Origin: Shewanella violacea DSS12
Lineage (GTDB): Bacteria > Pseudomonadota > Gammaproteobacteria > Enterobacterales > Shewanellaceae
Reading direction: 5' to 3'
DNA: 64,000 nucleotides
Assembly (NCBI RefSeq): GCF_000091325.1
Contig: NC_014012.1
Location: 434,001-498,000 of the forward strand
The notes beneath the pieces were generated by a model, which saw only the letters and a program-made list of their open reading frames with translations, was not told the DNA's origin and did no database searches. Made by a program: the position numbers and the translations under genes. Below are positions 9,990 to 17,986 of the stretch, piece after piece (positions within the stretch are counted from its first letter, which is position 1; the number at the start of each line of letters is the position of its first letter).

Positions 9990-10538
9990 AAATTTAATTT
10001 TGTTCTGACCCAATCAAGTATTGTTAAATAGACTTTATGTGTCTCTTTTTACTTCTCGGCTTAGTTCCGCTACTTAATGTCTCTTTTACCGTATTTAGAA
10101 ATACTATTTCGGTAAGAAATATATGAGATAACACACAGAAATACTAAACATACCACGCTAAAACCTAACCCACGAAGTAAACCATTTTCTATCGAAATGA
10201 ATCCACCACAAACCAACAACAAAAGTAAATAAACTATTATTTGAACTTTATATAATCTAAAGAAATTCATTCTCATTTAACCTTATTATATATTTTCTTT
10301 CACTGTCTTATCGGCTACAGCAATTCCCAAATCTGCGGCTTTGTTTGCAAGCCCAGTCGCAGCAGAAGTAGTTTGTCCAGCAGTGTTTCCAATCATAGCA
10401 CTTCTAGTTGTCCCAGAAATCTGGGATGCAATGCCTCCAGCATTCGACATACTATCAAGTTTGCCAGCAAATGAATTACCAACTTTACCACCAACTAACC
10501 CACCAGCGGCTCGAATAAGTGGGGTCAGAGTAAAATTT
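9990..10538. repeat. Inverted flanking motif pair around a small AT-rich cassette
   Basis: The motif AATTTTGTTCTGACCC (plus strand, ending 10011) and its near match on the opposite strand, AAATTTTACTCTGACCCC (10521-10538), face each other about 510 bp apart. Between them lie the toxin-like tail and the small membrane protein. The tail's reading frame stops abruptly at the right motif, which suggests the motif marks a rearrangement junction. Confidence 0.5.
10070..10276 (-). CDS. Small two-helix membrane protein, possible immunity protein
   Basis: The predicted 68-residue protein has two hydrophobic helices (YKVQIIVYLLLLLVCGGF and GLGFSVVCLVFLCVISYISY) and a basic tail (KYGKRDIK). A TAAGG ribosome site precedes the ATG at 10276, which starts 9 bp after the stop of the toxin-like tail. 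It is AT-rich compared with its neighbours. The position right behind the 3' end of a polymorphic-toxin-like frame is where immunity genes usually lie, but the function is inferred from position only. No family was recognised. Confidence 0.5.
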   Translation of the reverse strand: MRMNFFRLYKVQIIVYLLLLLVCGGFISIENGLLRGLGFSVVCLVFLCVISYISYRNSISKYGKRDIK

Positions 10539-10540
10539 CC
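10286..10540 (-). pseudogene. Orphan C-terminal tail of a large protein, toxin-like, 5' truncated
   Basis: An open frame of 84 codons on the minus strand has no plausible start at its beginning; a TAG lies directly upstream at 10541-10543. It reads LIRAAGGLVGGKVGNSFAGK, then LDSMSNAGGIASQISGTTRS, ending ADLGIAVADKTVKENI. The Gly/Ala/Ser-rich helical composition resembles the C-terminal regions of RHS or other polymorphic secreted toxins, but no catalytic motif is seen. It looks like the remains of a toxin gene whose front has been removed at the CTGACCCC junction. The assignment is tentative. Confidence 0.4.
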
Positions 10541-10547
10541 CTAAGCT

Positions 10548-11630
10548 CTAAATCACCTGCTGGCCACAACCACACTCTTGGCAATTCAGCGTGTAGGTAT
10601 CTCTGCGTTTCTGCACCTTAGTATTCTTGCTTTGGCACTTTGAGCAGGCCTGTTTCATCGGCGTGTTCTTAGTGCATATGTTGCATTTAACGTAGTAACC
10701 GAATTTGCCATGCATTGGGGAGTAGTTCGTTGATTCTCCGCAATGTTTACAGCGTAATTCACTGTTAATTGTTTGAGTGCTTTGTGCGTGTTGGCTGGAC
10801 TCTAGTTTGGCTTGCTGTGTTGTGCTTTGATACACGGCTGCAGGTACTTGTATCTGCTGTGGGTCGCTTATTCTTATGCTTGGGCTTATGGTTTCTGTGG
10901 TACTTGATACTTTGCGCTGGCTTTTTATGCTCTTCTCTACACTCTTTTCTATGTTCTTTTCTATGTTCTTTTCTATGCTCTTTTCTATGTTCTGTTCGAG
11001 CAGGAAGCTGGCTATTGATTCTAGCTCTGTCTGTGAGAAGTCAGGACGGGTGTCGGCAAAGTTAACCAGTCTCATGAACTTGTTTTTAATCTTCATGATG
11101 TTATTTAGCTTCTCTACTAGAAACTCTGATTTTACTAGCTTGTCTGAGATGGTGGCTGGTATGGTTTTTCTGTCTATAACGGCATCGCTGGATATGGCGC
11201 AGAGATGATCCCAGCAGCGCATGTTGAATCCTTGCTGTTTGAATCCTAGTAACTTGCTTAACATCTGGCTTTTATGTGCCCGTAACATCTCTTTTAATAG
11301 CGCTTGTTGTAACTCAACTTGTTTGATGGGTGAGGCCATACCTTGCCATTTTTTGTTATAGCTACGGGTCCATTCTTCTTGTTTGTTTACTTTGACATGG
11401 CCCTTGATGCTCTTGGATTCGATCAATATGAAACCATAGGGATAGATAATCAAGTGATCGATTTGCGCAGTTTCATCATTGAAAGTGAATTTGAAGTCAT
11501 TGATGACCAGCACTTGCAGGTTATCTTTATATGCGCGGCGCAGGAAAAAGGCGACATTCGTTTCTTGCTGTTGACCAGCAATCGCTTGAGGTGACTTTGT
11601 GTTTTGCACTCGCTTAGTTTTGAGTATCAT
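10548..11630 (-). CDS. NERD-domain protein with C-terminal zinc ribbons
   Basis: The 360-residue protein has a nuclease-related domain (NERD) at about residues 20-135, with QIDHLIIYPYGFILIESKSI carrying the Asp and Glu-X-Lys residues expected in this restriction-endonuclease-like fold. A middle region contains a low-complexity (K-N/S-I-E) repeat, and the C-terminus has Cys4-type zinc ribbons (CKHCGES...CNIC and CSKCQSK...CQECGCG) like those of topoisomerase or DNA-binding proteins. It should be a cytoplasmic nucleic-acid-binding protein and perhaps a nuclease. It is next to a decayed toxin cassette and a transposase relic, so it belongs to the accessory stretch. Its biological role is unknown. 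Confidence 0.8.
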   Translation of the reverse strand: MILKTKRVQNTKSPQAIAGQQQETNVAFFLRRAYKDNLQVLVINDFKFTFNDETAQIDHLIIYPYGFILIESKSIKGHVKVNKQEEWTRSYNKKWQGMASPIKQVELQQALLKEMLRAHKSQMLSKLLGFKQQGFNMRCWDHLCAISSDAVIDRKTIPATISDKLVKSEFLVEKLNNIMKIKNKFMRLVNFADTRPDFSQTELESIASFLLEQNIEKSIEKNIEKNIEKSVEKSIKSQRKVSSTTETISPSIRISDPQQIQVPAAVYQSTTQQAKLESSQHAQSTQTINSELRCKHCGESTNYSPMHGKFGYYVKCNICTKNTPMKQACSKCQSKNTKVQKRRDTYTLNCQECGCGQQVI

Positions 11631-11811
11631 TTATCAACAGCATCCATTCACTGCTTTAACTCTGTCGTTTGGTAAGAGCTAGCAGTTTGATAATAATGAA
11701 ATGATAATAGCCTTGTTATTACTGAAAAAGCTATTGATATTATGGACCTGCTTTGCAGTAGGGAGGCTGTCTATAGATAACTAGGGGCAGGAAATGGTGT
11801 CAGGTTTAGCT

Positions 11812-11842
11812 CGATATACGGGGCTTGTGGCCCCGTATATCG
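11812..11842 (-). terminator. Terminator-like hairpin after the 11866-12162 gene
   Basis: CGATATACGGGGC and GCCCCGTATATCG form a perfect 13-bp stem with a 5-base loop, 23 bp past the stop of the upstream minus-strand gene. There is no strong T-run, so termination is likely rather than certain. Confidence 0.6.
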
Positions 11843-11865
11843 ACAGTCATACCGATTGGTACTAA

Positions 11866-12162
11866 TTAACTCTTGCTGCTTTTGGTGTCTTCCTCTTCGG
11901 GAAATGCAGCTTCAATCTTTTCTAATTCTTGTTCATCTCTAAGCTTAATAGCTTCTTGTGCTTTAACCTTAGCTTCTTCCAGAAGCACTGCTTGTCTTTC
12001 CTTAAGGCTGTGCTTCTCTGATTTAGTCAGAAACTTAAAGGCTTTCTTATTGGCTAGTGCGTAGGCAACGACATCTTCGCCCTTTACCCTGCGCTCATCC
12101 ACACGTTTTGAAAAACGATCGTTATCGCGGGCTTTGCGCTCTTCGGCATTTAACTTGCTCAT
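11866..12162 (-). CDS. Conserved hypothetical protein, charged helical
   Basis: A 98-residue protein starting MSKLNAEERKARDNDRFSKR. The internal ATG at 12162 is chosen over the one at 12177 because GAGGA sits about 9 bases upstream. The sequence is highly charged and helical (EKHSLKERQAVLLEEAKVKA, LRDEQELEKIEAAF) with an acidic tail. No signal peptide or membrane segment is present and no functional family was recognised. It has its own hairpin terminator, so it is probably a single-gene unit. Confidence 0.7.
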   Translation of the reverse strand: MSKLNAEERKARDNDRFSKRVDERRVKGEDVVAYALANKKAFKFLTKSEKHSLKERQAVLLEEAKVKAQEAIKLRDEQELEKIEAAFPEEEDTKSSKS

Positions 12163-12177
12163 ATATTGTATCCTCAT

Positions 12178-12494
12178 TAGTTAATCACGGTAGGTTTCAC
12201 TACGCTCAGTCAAACAAATGAGAGCTGTTGCACATTCATAAATCTGATAGCCGGATTTTAGCATAAGATGCCTTTCAATCCCCATTGTCAGTTAAATTGA
12301 CTCGACTTTATTTTGCTAATGCCAGAACGGGATAAGCGCCATTAACTAGGTACTGAGTCAGGACCTGCTAGGGCTAATATTCGTCTGCTCTATGTCTTGT
12401 CTATGCACTAGACTTTGGTTTAAAAGAAATAAGGTTTAAAAGAAATAACAATTTAGCTAGGTTCTGCCATTGAGTCATTCTGGGGGGCGGTGAA
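12178..12494. other. Intergenic region with a 16-bp direct duplication
   Basis: No gene was found. GGTTTAAAAGAAATAA occurs twice head to tail (12417-12432 and 12433-12448) just before the acyltransferase. The rest is likely divergent promoter DNA for the two flanking genes. Confidence 0.6.
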
Positions 12495-14297
12495 ATGTCG
12501 ATGAAGTATCGTGGGGATATACAGATAGTTAGGGGCGTCGCTGTTCTTCTTGTCGTGCTATATCACCTTGGTGTGCAAAGCATACAGAGCGGGTTTCTTG
12601 GTGTTGATATATTCTTTGTCGTTAGTGGTTTCTTGATGGCTGGACTCTACGATAAAGATAAAAAATATGAATTTATAATGAAAAGGGCTAGGCGCTTGTT
12701 GCCTGCCTATTTTACCGTGATTTTCGCCACCTTAATCCTCTCGCTTTTTATCGCTACCCCCAATGAAACACAACAAGTCGTCCAGCAAGCGCTATACGCC
12801 ACAGTATTTGCTTCCAATATTGGTTTCTGGATGCAAAATACCTATTTTAGTAATACTGAGTTTAGCCCTCTACTTCACCTTTGGTCTCTGGGTGTTGAAA
12901 TACAATTCTATGTGATAGTTCCTATTATCGCGGCATTGTTTGCCAGGGCTCGGGGCTTACTATTTTTGACCTTCTTGTTGTCTTTGATTCTGTGTTTTAT
13001 TGTTGTCGGCATATCGCCAAAAACTTCCTTTTTTATGATGCCGTTAAGGCTTTGGGAGTTTCTAATTGGTTTTGCTTGTGCTTATTATTTTTGTAAAGAG
13101 GGAGGGGCAAGATTCAGCCACAAACCTTGGCTAGGTTTCGCGGCATTTCTGGTACTTATATTCATTCCCTTTATGAAGGTCGATGGCACATCACTGAGTG
13201 TATTCACTGGGCATCCAGGAGTATTTTCATTGCTGGTGTCTGTAGCAACCGCAATCCTGTTGATATTTGGACTACCAAAAGCGGTAGAAAAGTCTCTGTT
13301 TGGCTCTGTTTTTATCAAGTTAGGTAACTATTCATATTCAATTTATCTGGTTCATTTCCCTATCTTGGTTCTCTATTTGACCGAGCCATTCTCTGGCACG
13401 ATAACTCAAGCCTCAAGCTGGCTTGATACGGCTATTATGCTGGTGCTAATCATTCTGTCGTCCTTGCTTATGTATCATTTGGTTGAGAAGGGGGTGAGGA
13501 CGCATTCTATTGCCCGTTTAATCGCTGCACCTGTGATATCAATCGCTGGGCTAGCCTTGTTATTGCCTTACTTACAGTACTCAAATTTGCCACTTAAGGA
13601 GCAGCAGATTTTTAATGCCTTCTCTGATCGTTCTACATATCGTTGTGGCAAATTGATCCGCATAATTGAGCCTAAAGCGATTTCCTGTGAATTAACCGAC
13701 AATAGTTCCGTCAGCAAGAAGCGGCTATTGCTTGTAGGTAATAGTCATGCAGATTCAATTAAGACAGCCTTTGCTACATCGGCGATAAGAGAGCAGGTAT
13801 CATTATTTTTTGTGGTGTCTAATAATTCGCTATTGAAAGGGGGTCTCTCTCCACAAAGAATTGTAAATGAAGCGGCTGCTAGAAGTATTGATACCATAGT
13901 GCTTCATTTTTCAGATGAAGCGATCGACACCAAGAAGGTGCAAGAGGTGGTGAGTCTGGCCAATGATGAAGAGATAAATGTGGTATTTATTGCCCCTGTC
14001 CCCGCCTGGAGTGAGCATATTCCTAAGGCCATGTATGACCATTTAAGGAATAAAGCTGACCTTCCTCAGAAAAGTAGGAATATGTATTTAGCGCAGAATA
14101 AGGCAGTGATCGACGATATTAATAACATCAATCTAGACAATTTTCGCAGCGTCTCAGTTGTAGAGTATTTTTGTGATCCACTATGTAGCTATTCGTCCAG
14201 TGATGGCACTCCATATTATTTCGATAAGCATCATCTCACCTTAACCGGAAGTAATATTTTATCTCCGTTATTCTCTCAAATAATCAGAGAGTTGTAA
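12495..14297 (+). CDS. Acyltransferase-3 / SGNH fusion protein (OafA-type O-acetyltransferase)
   Basis: The 600-residue protein has an N-terminal acyltransferase-3 membrane domain of about ten helices (residues about 1-345). It begins with RGDIQIVRGVAVLLVVLYHL, carrying the active His, then FLGVDIFFVVSGFLM and the RRLLPAYF loop. A C-terminal periplasmic SGNH domain follows (about 400-600) with LLLVGNSHADSIKTAF (nucleophile Ser) and FDKHHLTLTGS (catalytic His). Proteins of this build acetylate O-antigen or other surface glycans. It stands alone with no glycan cluster beside it, so the acceptor is unknown. The length is normal for the fused class. Confidence 0.9.
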   Translation: MSMKYRGDIQIVRGVAVLLVVLYHLGVQSIQSGFLGVDIFFVVSGFLMAGLYDKDKKYEFIMKRARRLLPAYFTVIFATLILSLFIATPNETQQVVQQALYATVFASNIGFWMQNTYFSNTEFSPLLHLWSLGVEIQFYVIVPIIAALFARARGLLFLTFLLSLILCFIVVGISPKTSFFMMPLRLWEFLIGFACAYYFCKEGGARFSHKPWLGFAAFLVLIFIPFMKVDGTSLSVFTGHPGVFSLLVSVATAILLIFGLPKAVEKSLFGSVFIKLGNYSYSIYLVHFPILVLYLTEPFSGTITQASSWLDTAIMLVLIILSSLLMYHLVEKGVRTHSIARLIAAPVISIAGLALLLPYLQYSNLPLKEQQIFNAFSDRSTYRCGKLIRIIEPKAISCELTDNSSVSKKRLLLVGNSHADSIKTAFATSAIREQVSLFFVVSNNSLLKGGLSPQRIVNEAAARSIDTIVLHFSDEAIDTKKVQEVVSLANDEEINVVFIAPVPAWSEHIPKAMYDHLRNKADLPQKSRNMYLAQNKAVIDDINNINLDNFRSVSVVEYFCDPLCSYSSSDGTPYYFDKHHLTLTGSNILSPLFSQIIREL

Positions 14298-14375
14298 TAG
14301 GCACACTTAGCTGGATTATTTGGGGGAATAGCCTTTTCTCCCCATAGACCAGCCTTTAAGTAGCCCTTTATGCCA

Positions 14376-14930
14376 TTAATATCCGCAGTGTTGTTTTTCA
14401 CAGGGAATGCCGTCGTTATCACCGTCCATCTTAGTTCCCAGGCAGTTGTTAATGTAGAAGTTGGCCTCTGCACATGATTCCATCTGGCTGCAGTGTTGTT
14501 TTCCGGCTTCGCAGTGGAAATTCTCTTTAGGCGGAGTCCAGGATATCTGTTTAGTGGCAGGTTCCTGGTAGAAACTCTCTTTCGGCTGAGCCCTGGGTAT
14601 ATGCTTGGCGGCTGGTTCCTGACGGAATTCAATGGTGACTTGGGCTGGGGTGTTTGATTCGGCGGTTATGGCTTCATATCGTTTAAAGCCGAATACCCCA
14701 AGCCCTAGAATGATCAGCAATGGAATGAGCATGACACTGGATGATTTACTTTGGTGCTGGCTGTTTCTGCTTTGGCTTTTGGGGATTTGATTGGTGCTAC
14801 TTGCATGTCTGGGAGCGCTTGAAGCTGAAACAACTGCGATACCTTCTATGCTGGCCTTGATGGCTCTGAGCTTGCCATCGACTTGTTGCTGAGTCCTATA
14901 TTCTATGGAATTGAGCTTAGTGTCTGTCAT
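14376..14930 (-). CDS. Membrane-anchored Excalibur-domain protein
   Basis: A 184-residue protein with a polar N-terminal cytoplasmic stretch, one membrane helix at about residues 67-83 (VMLIPLLIILGLGVFGF) and a C-terminal Excalibur domain (about 140-184). The domain contains CSQMESCAEANFYINNC and the calcium-binding-like signature DGDNDGIPCE. Excalibur domains are extracellular and often accompany nucleases; here it is alone behind a single anchor. Paired cysteines suggest disulfides in the periplasm. It is followed by the ktrAB operon on the same strand, with a strong terminator between them. The role is unknown. Confidence 0.8.
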   Translation of the reverse strand: MTDTKLNSIEYRTQQQVDGKLRAIKASIEGIAVVSASSAPRHASSTNQIPKSQSRNSQHQSKSSSVMLIPLLIILGLGVFGFKRYEAITAESNTPAQVTIEFRQEPAAKHIPRAQPKESFYQEPATKQISWTPPKENFHCEAGKQHCSQMESCAEANFYINNCLGTKMDGDNDGIPCEKQHCGY

Positions 14931-15055
14931 TTTGATGGGGTTTGTTTTTATAAGGGGGCGATGGGGGATTTTAAGGTTTTGGTCTTGGTCTTGATTAAGT
15001 CGCTAGGTATGCCCCATCACTCTCCAGACTAGGGTCAAAGCTGAGGAAAAAAGGT

Positions 15056-15087
15056 AAAACGGACGCAAGTTAGCTCGCGTCCGTTTT
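15056..15087 (-). terminator. Rho-independent terminator of ktrAB
   Basis: AAAACGGACGC pairs with GCGTCCGTTTT (11-bp stem, 10-base loop), just after the ktrB stop, and is followed on the minus strand by a T-rich run. Confidence 0.85.
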
Positions 15088-15095
15088 ATATGCCA

Positions 15096-16463
15096 TTAAC
15101 CAGCAAGTACGTTATCTTCTGGATATTTTAGTAAGGTAGGTTTTGGCTTGGCTAACAAATAAGCCAGTGTCAGAGGTCCTATACGACCTATCACCATCAC
15201 TACTATCATTATGTACTTACCCGCTTCGGATAAGTTGGCAGTCAAACCAGCAGTTAAACCCACGGTTGCAAATGCCGAGATAGTTTCGAACATAATCTGC
15301 TCGAAAGGTGCATTCTCTGTGAGCATAAGAGCAAACATGGCTAATGCTAATATGATGCCACTAATGACTATGATGGCTAGGCATTTAGTGACGGTTCTAG
15401 AAGGCACAGTTCGTTTAAATAGGATGACATGAGGACGTTGTCTCAGAAAAGACCAGGTGGCAACCGCTACAACGACAAAGGTAGACACCTTTATGCCTCC
15501 GCCTGTCGATGTGGAGCCTGCGCCAATCAGCATCAGAATGATCATGATAAAAAATGCCCCCTGAGTGAACATCGAAATATCGACACTGTTGAAACCTGCC
15601 GTTCTAGCTGTCACTGACTGAAAGAAGGCCACTAACCATTGTTGGCCTAAATCTAGCTGACCCAGGGTATTAGGGTTGTTATGTTCCAACAACCAGAACA
15701 TCAAGGTGCCGAATATGAGCAGGCAAGGGGTGGCAAGCAGCATTAGCTTAGTGTGTAATTGTAAATGGTGAAAACCATTAGAAAAATTTCGCCTAATATC
15801 CGAAATAACCGTGAAACCTAGACCACCAGATATTATCAGGCCTGCTATGGTGAAGGTGATCATAGGATCTGTGGCATAGGAGCTCAAACTATCAGAAAAC
15901 AGTGAGAACCCTGCATTGTTGAAAGCTGAAACTGCATGGAAAAGAGCGGCAAATAATCCCTGTTTCCAGCCCATTTCGGGCACCCAACGTATGGCTAGGA
16001 AAATAAAACCTAACAATTCGGCGATAATAGCGAAAACTATGATGTGCTCAACTAAGCGCTTGATATTAATTGACTTATCTTGACCTAAGGCTTCCTTGGT
16101 CAATGCCTGCTGGCGTAGGCTTAGTCGTTGGCCGAACATATAGAGTAAGATCGCAGAGAGTGTCATCTGGCCTAGGCCACCTATCTGCATCAAGAACAGC
16201 AATAATATTTTACCACTTGCCCTGAAATGCGTACCTGTATCGACAACACCTAAGCCGGTGACACTGATCGCCGAAGTCGCTGTAAATAGGGCATCGGTAA
16301 AGCTTAACCCAGTCACAGAAAATACCGGCAGAGTCAGTAGTAATGCTGATGGAAATAAAATAGCGAAAAAACTGCACAAAATGATCTTAGGTTCAGACCA
16401 TTTCACACCGGACTTTTCAGCCTTAATAGGGAAAAAGGTATTCCTGTGTGCTATGAATCTCAT
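15096..16463 (-). CDS. ktrB: Potassium uptake membrane subunit KtrB/TrkH family
   Basis: The 455-residue inner-membrane protein belongs to the Trk/Ktr/HKT group, with four pore-loop repeats such as TATSAISVTGLGVVDTGTHF, FNNAGFSLFSDS, TARTAGFNSVDISMF and SAFATVGLTAGLT. The conserved glycines in these loops form the K+ filter. It makes a K+ channel-transporter with the cytoplasmic RCK subunit encoded just upstream; the genes overlap by 4 bp (ATGA). Length fits KtrB rather than the longer TrkH (about 480 residues). Ion coupling (Na+ or H+) cannot be read from the sequence. Confidence 0.9.
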   Translation of the reverse strand: MRFIAHRNTFFPIKAEKSGVKWSEPKIILCSFFAILFPSALLLTLPVFSVTGLSFTDALFTATSAISVTGLGVVDTGTHFRASGKILLLFLMQIGGLGQMTLSAILLYMFGQRLSLRQQALTKEALGQDKSINIKRLVEHIIVFAIIAELLGFIFLAIRWVPEMGWKQGLFAALFHAVSAFNNAGFSLFSDSLSSYATDPMITFTIAGLIISGGLGFTVISDIRRNFSNGFHHLQLHTKLMLLATPCLLIFGTLMFWLLEHNNPNTLGQLDLGQQWLVAFFQSVTARTAGFNSVDISMFTQGAFFIMIILMLIGAGSTSTGGGIKVSTFVVVAVATWSFLRQRPHVILFKRTVPSRTVTKCLAIIVISGIILALAMFALMLTENAPFEQIMFETISAFATVGLTAGLTANLSEAGKYIMIVVMVIGRIGPLTLAYLLAKPKPTLLKYPEDNVLAG

Positions 16464-17122
16464 CGTCGTCTTAATACTTCAATTAATTTTTCTTTCTGAC
16501 CGGTTAAAATCAAGATGTCATCTTTTTCGAATAGGGTATCCGGTAACGGGTTTTTATCCACCACTACGCCGCGCTTCAATGCCAATAAATTAATATCGCT
16601 GCTTTGATAACAGGGATGTTCAATGAGTTTACTGCCGTAGTATTTTTCATAAATACCTATCTCAGCCAATGCGATACCTGAGCCCAGATTGATAAATTCA
16701 AAAATATGATGATCTAACATGTGATGGGCTATTCTGATCCCCATGTCGCGCTCGGGTTGCACCACTTTATCAGCACCTATCTTAGTCAAAATTTTCGCAT
16801 GGAACTTATTTTTAGCTTTAACCCAGACAGCTTTGACCCCAGCTTCTTTCAGTATGAGTGTGGTCAGTATGCTCGAATTTACGTCTTCACCTATTGCCAC
16901 CATGGCCAGATCGTATTCATCGAGTTTCAACTCAGATATGGTGTCTTCATCGGAGCAGTCGGCTACTATGGCCTGGGTTACGAATTCTGCTGCCTTACGC
17001 ACGTTTTTCTCATCGATATCGATGGCGAGTACCTGGGCTCCTTCTTGACTCAACTCATGGCAAAGTGCCATGCCGAATCTACCTAAACCAATAATAACAA
17101 TATATTTATTTTCAGAGGCCAT
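16460..17122 (-). CDS. ktrA: Potassium uptake regulatory subunit KtrA/TrkA (RCK)
   Basis: A protein of about 220 residues starting MASENKYIVIIGLGRFGMAL at 17122; the longer frame to 17170 lacks a clear ribosome site. Residues 1-130 are an RCK_N Rossmann domain with GLGRFG nucleotide motif and acidic strand end IDIDE. Residues about 140-220 are an RCK_C domain. It forms the octameric cytoplasmic ring that binds ATP/ADP and gates KtrB. It is co-transcribed with ktrB through the ATGA overlap. Confidence 0.9.
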   Translation of the reverse strand: MASENKYIVIIGLGRFGMALCHELSQEGAQVLAIDIDEKNVRKAAEFVTQAIVADCSDEDTISELKLDEYDLAMVAIGEDVNSSILTTLILKEAGVKAVWVKAKNKFHAKILTKIGADKVVQPERDMGIRIAHHMLDHHIFEFINLGSGIALAEIGIYEKYYGSKLIEHPCYQSSDINLLALKRGVVVDKNPLPDTLFEKDDILILTGQKEKLIEVLRRR

Positions 17123-17170
17123 GTTTAATCTCAGATTGTTTTTGCCATAAAATGAAACATACTTATGCAT

Positions 17171-17613
17171 GTTTTTGGCGTAAGTAATAATAATCGTGAC
17201 GGATATTGCCCTCTATGATTCTATTTGTCTAGCCGGGCATTATAATTTGCGATCTTGCCTTAGGTAGGGAGGGCTAGGGGCGGAGGTCTTTGATATATGA
17301 TTGGCTATTTGGTGAGATTGCTATGAATAAATTCTTGGCTGTTGAGGCTGTAGGTTTATTTTTGCTTCTGTAGCTTGGGGTTTATGTTCTGCTGCTTATG
17401 CTCTAGAGCTGGGCTAGCTTTGGCGGATCTTAGTGGAGTATGCCTGCAGGTTTACAGTACAATTTACAGTGCCAGTATATGAGTTGTTTCTGTTTACTCT
17501 AATGCCTCTCAAGAAAGAACAAGGCCAGCCACAAGTCTGATTACAATGAATTGTGGCTGACATTATTAACTATTTTGATCTGCTTTTATAAGAAGCACTT
17601 TAACTGTTTGGGC
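17171..17613. other. Intergenic region, with a hairpin near its right end
   Basis: No supported gene was found in either strand. A hairpin with CAGCCACAA and TTGTGGCTG arms (17526-17559) lies about 55 bp past the end of the DUF2999-like gene and may be its terminator. The left part should hold the ktrA promoter. Confidence 0.5.
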
Positions 17614-17865
17614 TTATTTATCTAGTTGGGCTTTTGCGGCTTCAACTTTTGAGAAATCCAGACCTAGTTCAACTACGGCTTCTTTTATCAGTGCAGGATT
17701 TTGCATGACCAGTGCCATCAGCTGTTGTAGCTTTTCTGGTGGAATACCTAACTGGCCGATTATGGCCATGGCTGCCATTGGGTTTTGGGTCAGAGTCTGG
17801 AACAGATCTTTAATCTGGGTGTCACTGACCTTGTGCTCTTTTAAGATTGCAAGAATGGGATTCAT
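17614..17865 (-). CDS. Small DUF2999-like protein
   Basis: An 83-residue protein opening MNPILAILKEHKVSDTQIKD, with QNPMAAMAIIGQLGIPPEKL and a C-terminal ELGLDFSKVEAAKAQL. From memory this matches the short DUF2999 family of Shewanella and Vibrio, which has no known function. It is amphipathic and helical, without signal peptide or membrane segment. It appears to be monocistronic. Confidence 0.7.
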   Translation of the reverse strand: MNPILAILKEHKVSDTQIKDLFQTLTQNPMAAMAIIGQLGIPPEKLQQLMALVMQNPALIKEAVVELGLDFSKVEAAKAQLDK

Positions 17866-17986
17866 TGCGCTGCCTTATATGATGTGTAAGTTAAACAGGC
17901 GTCGATTCTATCATTCATCAAAGCGCATTCCTGAGCTTTGAAGAATAAATTTACCTGCTGACTATGAATTAGTATCTAAGGTGTTG

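Noticed and set aside
12417..12448. 16-bp direct duplication as an insertion-site duplication
   Set aside because: The two copies are head to tail with nothing between them, so no element is implied.
14276..14632. Second minus-strand frame overlapping the Excalibur gene
   Set aside because: It is out of frame with the Excalibur domain and has repetitive low-quality sequence.
15429..15617. Plus-strand frame in ktrB
   Set aside because: It is antisense to the conserved TrkH pore region.
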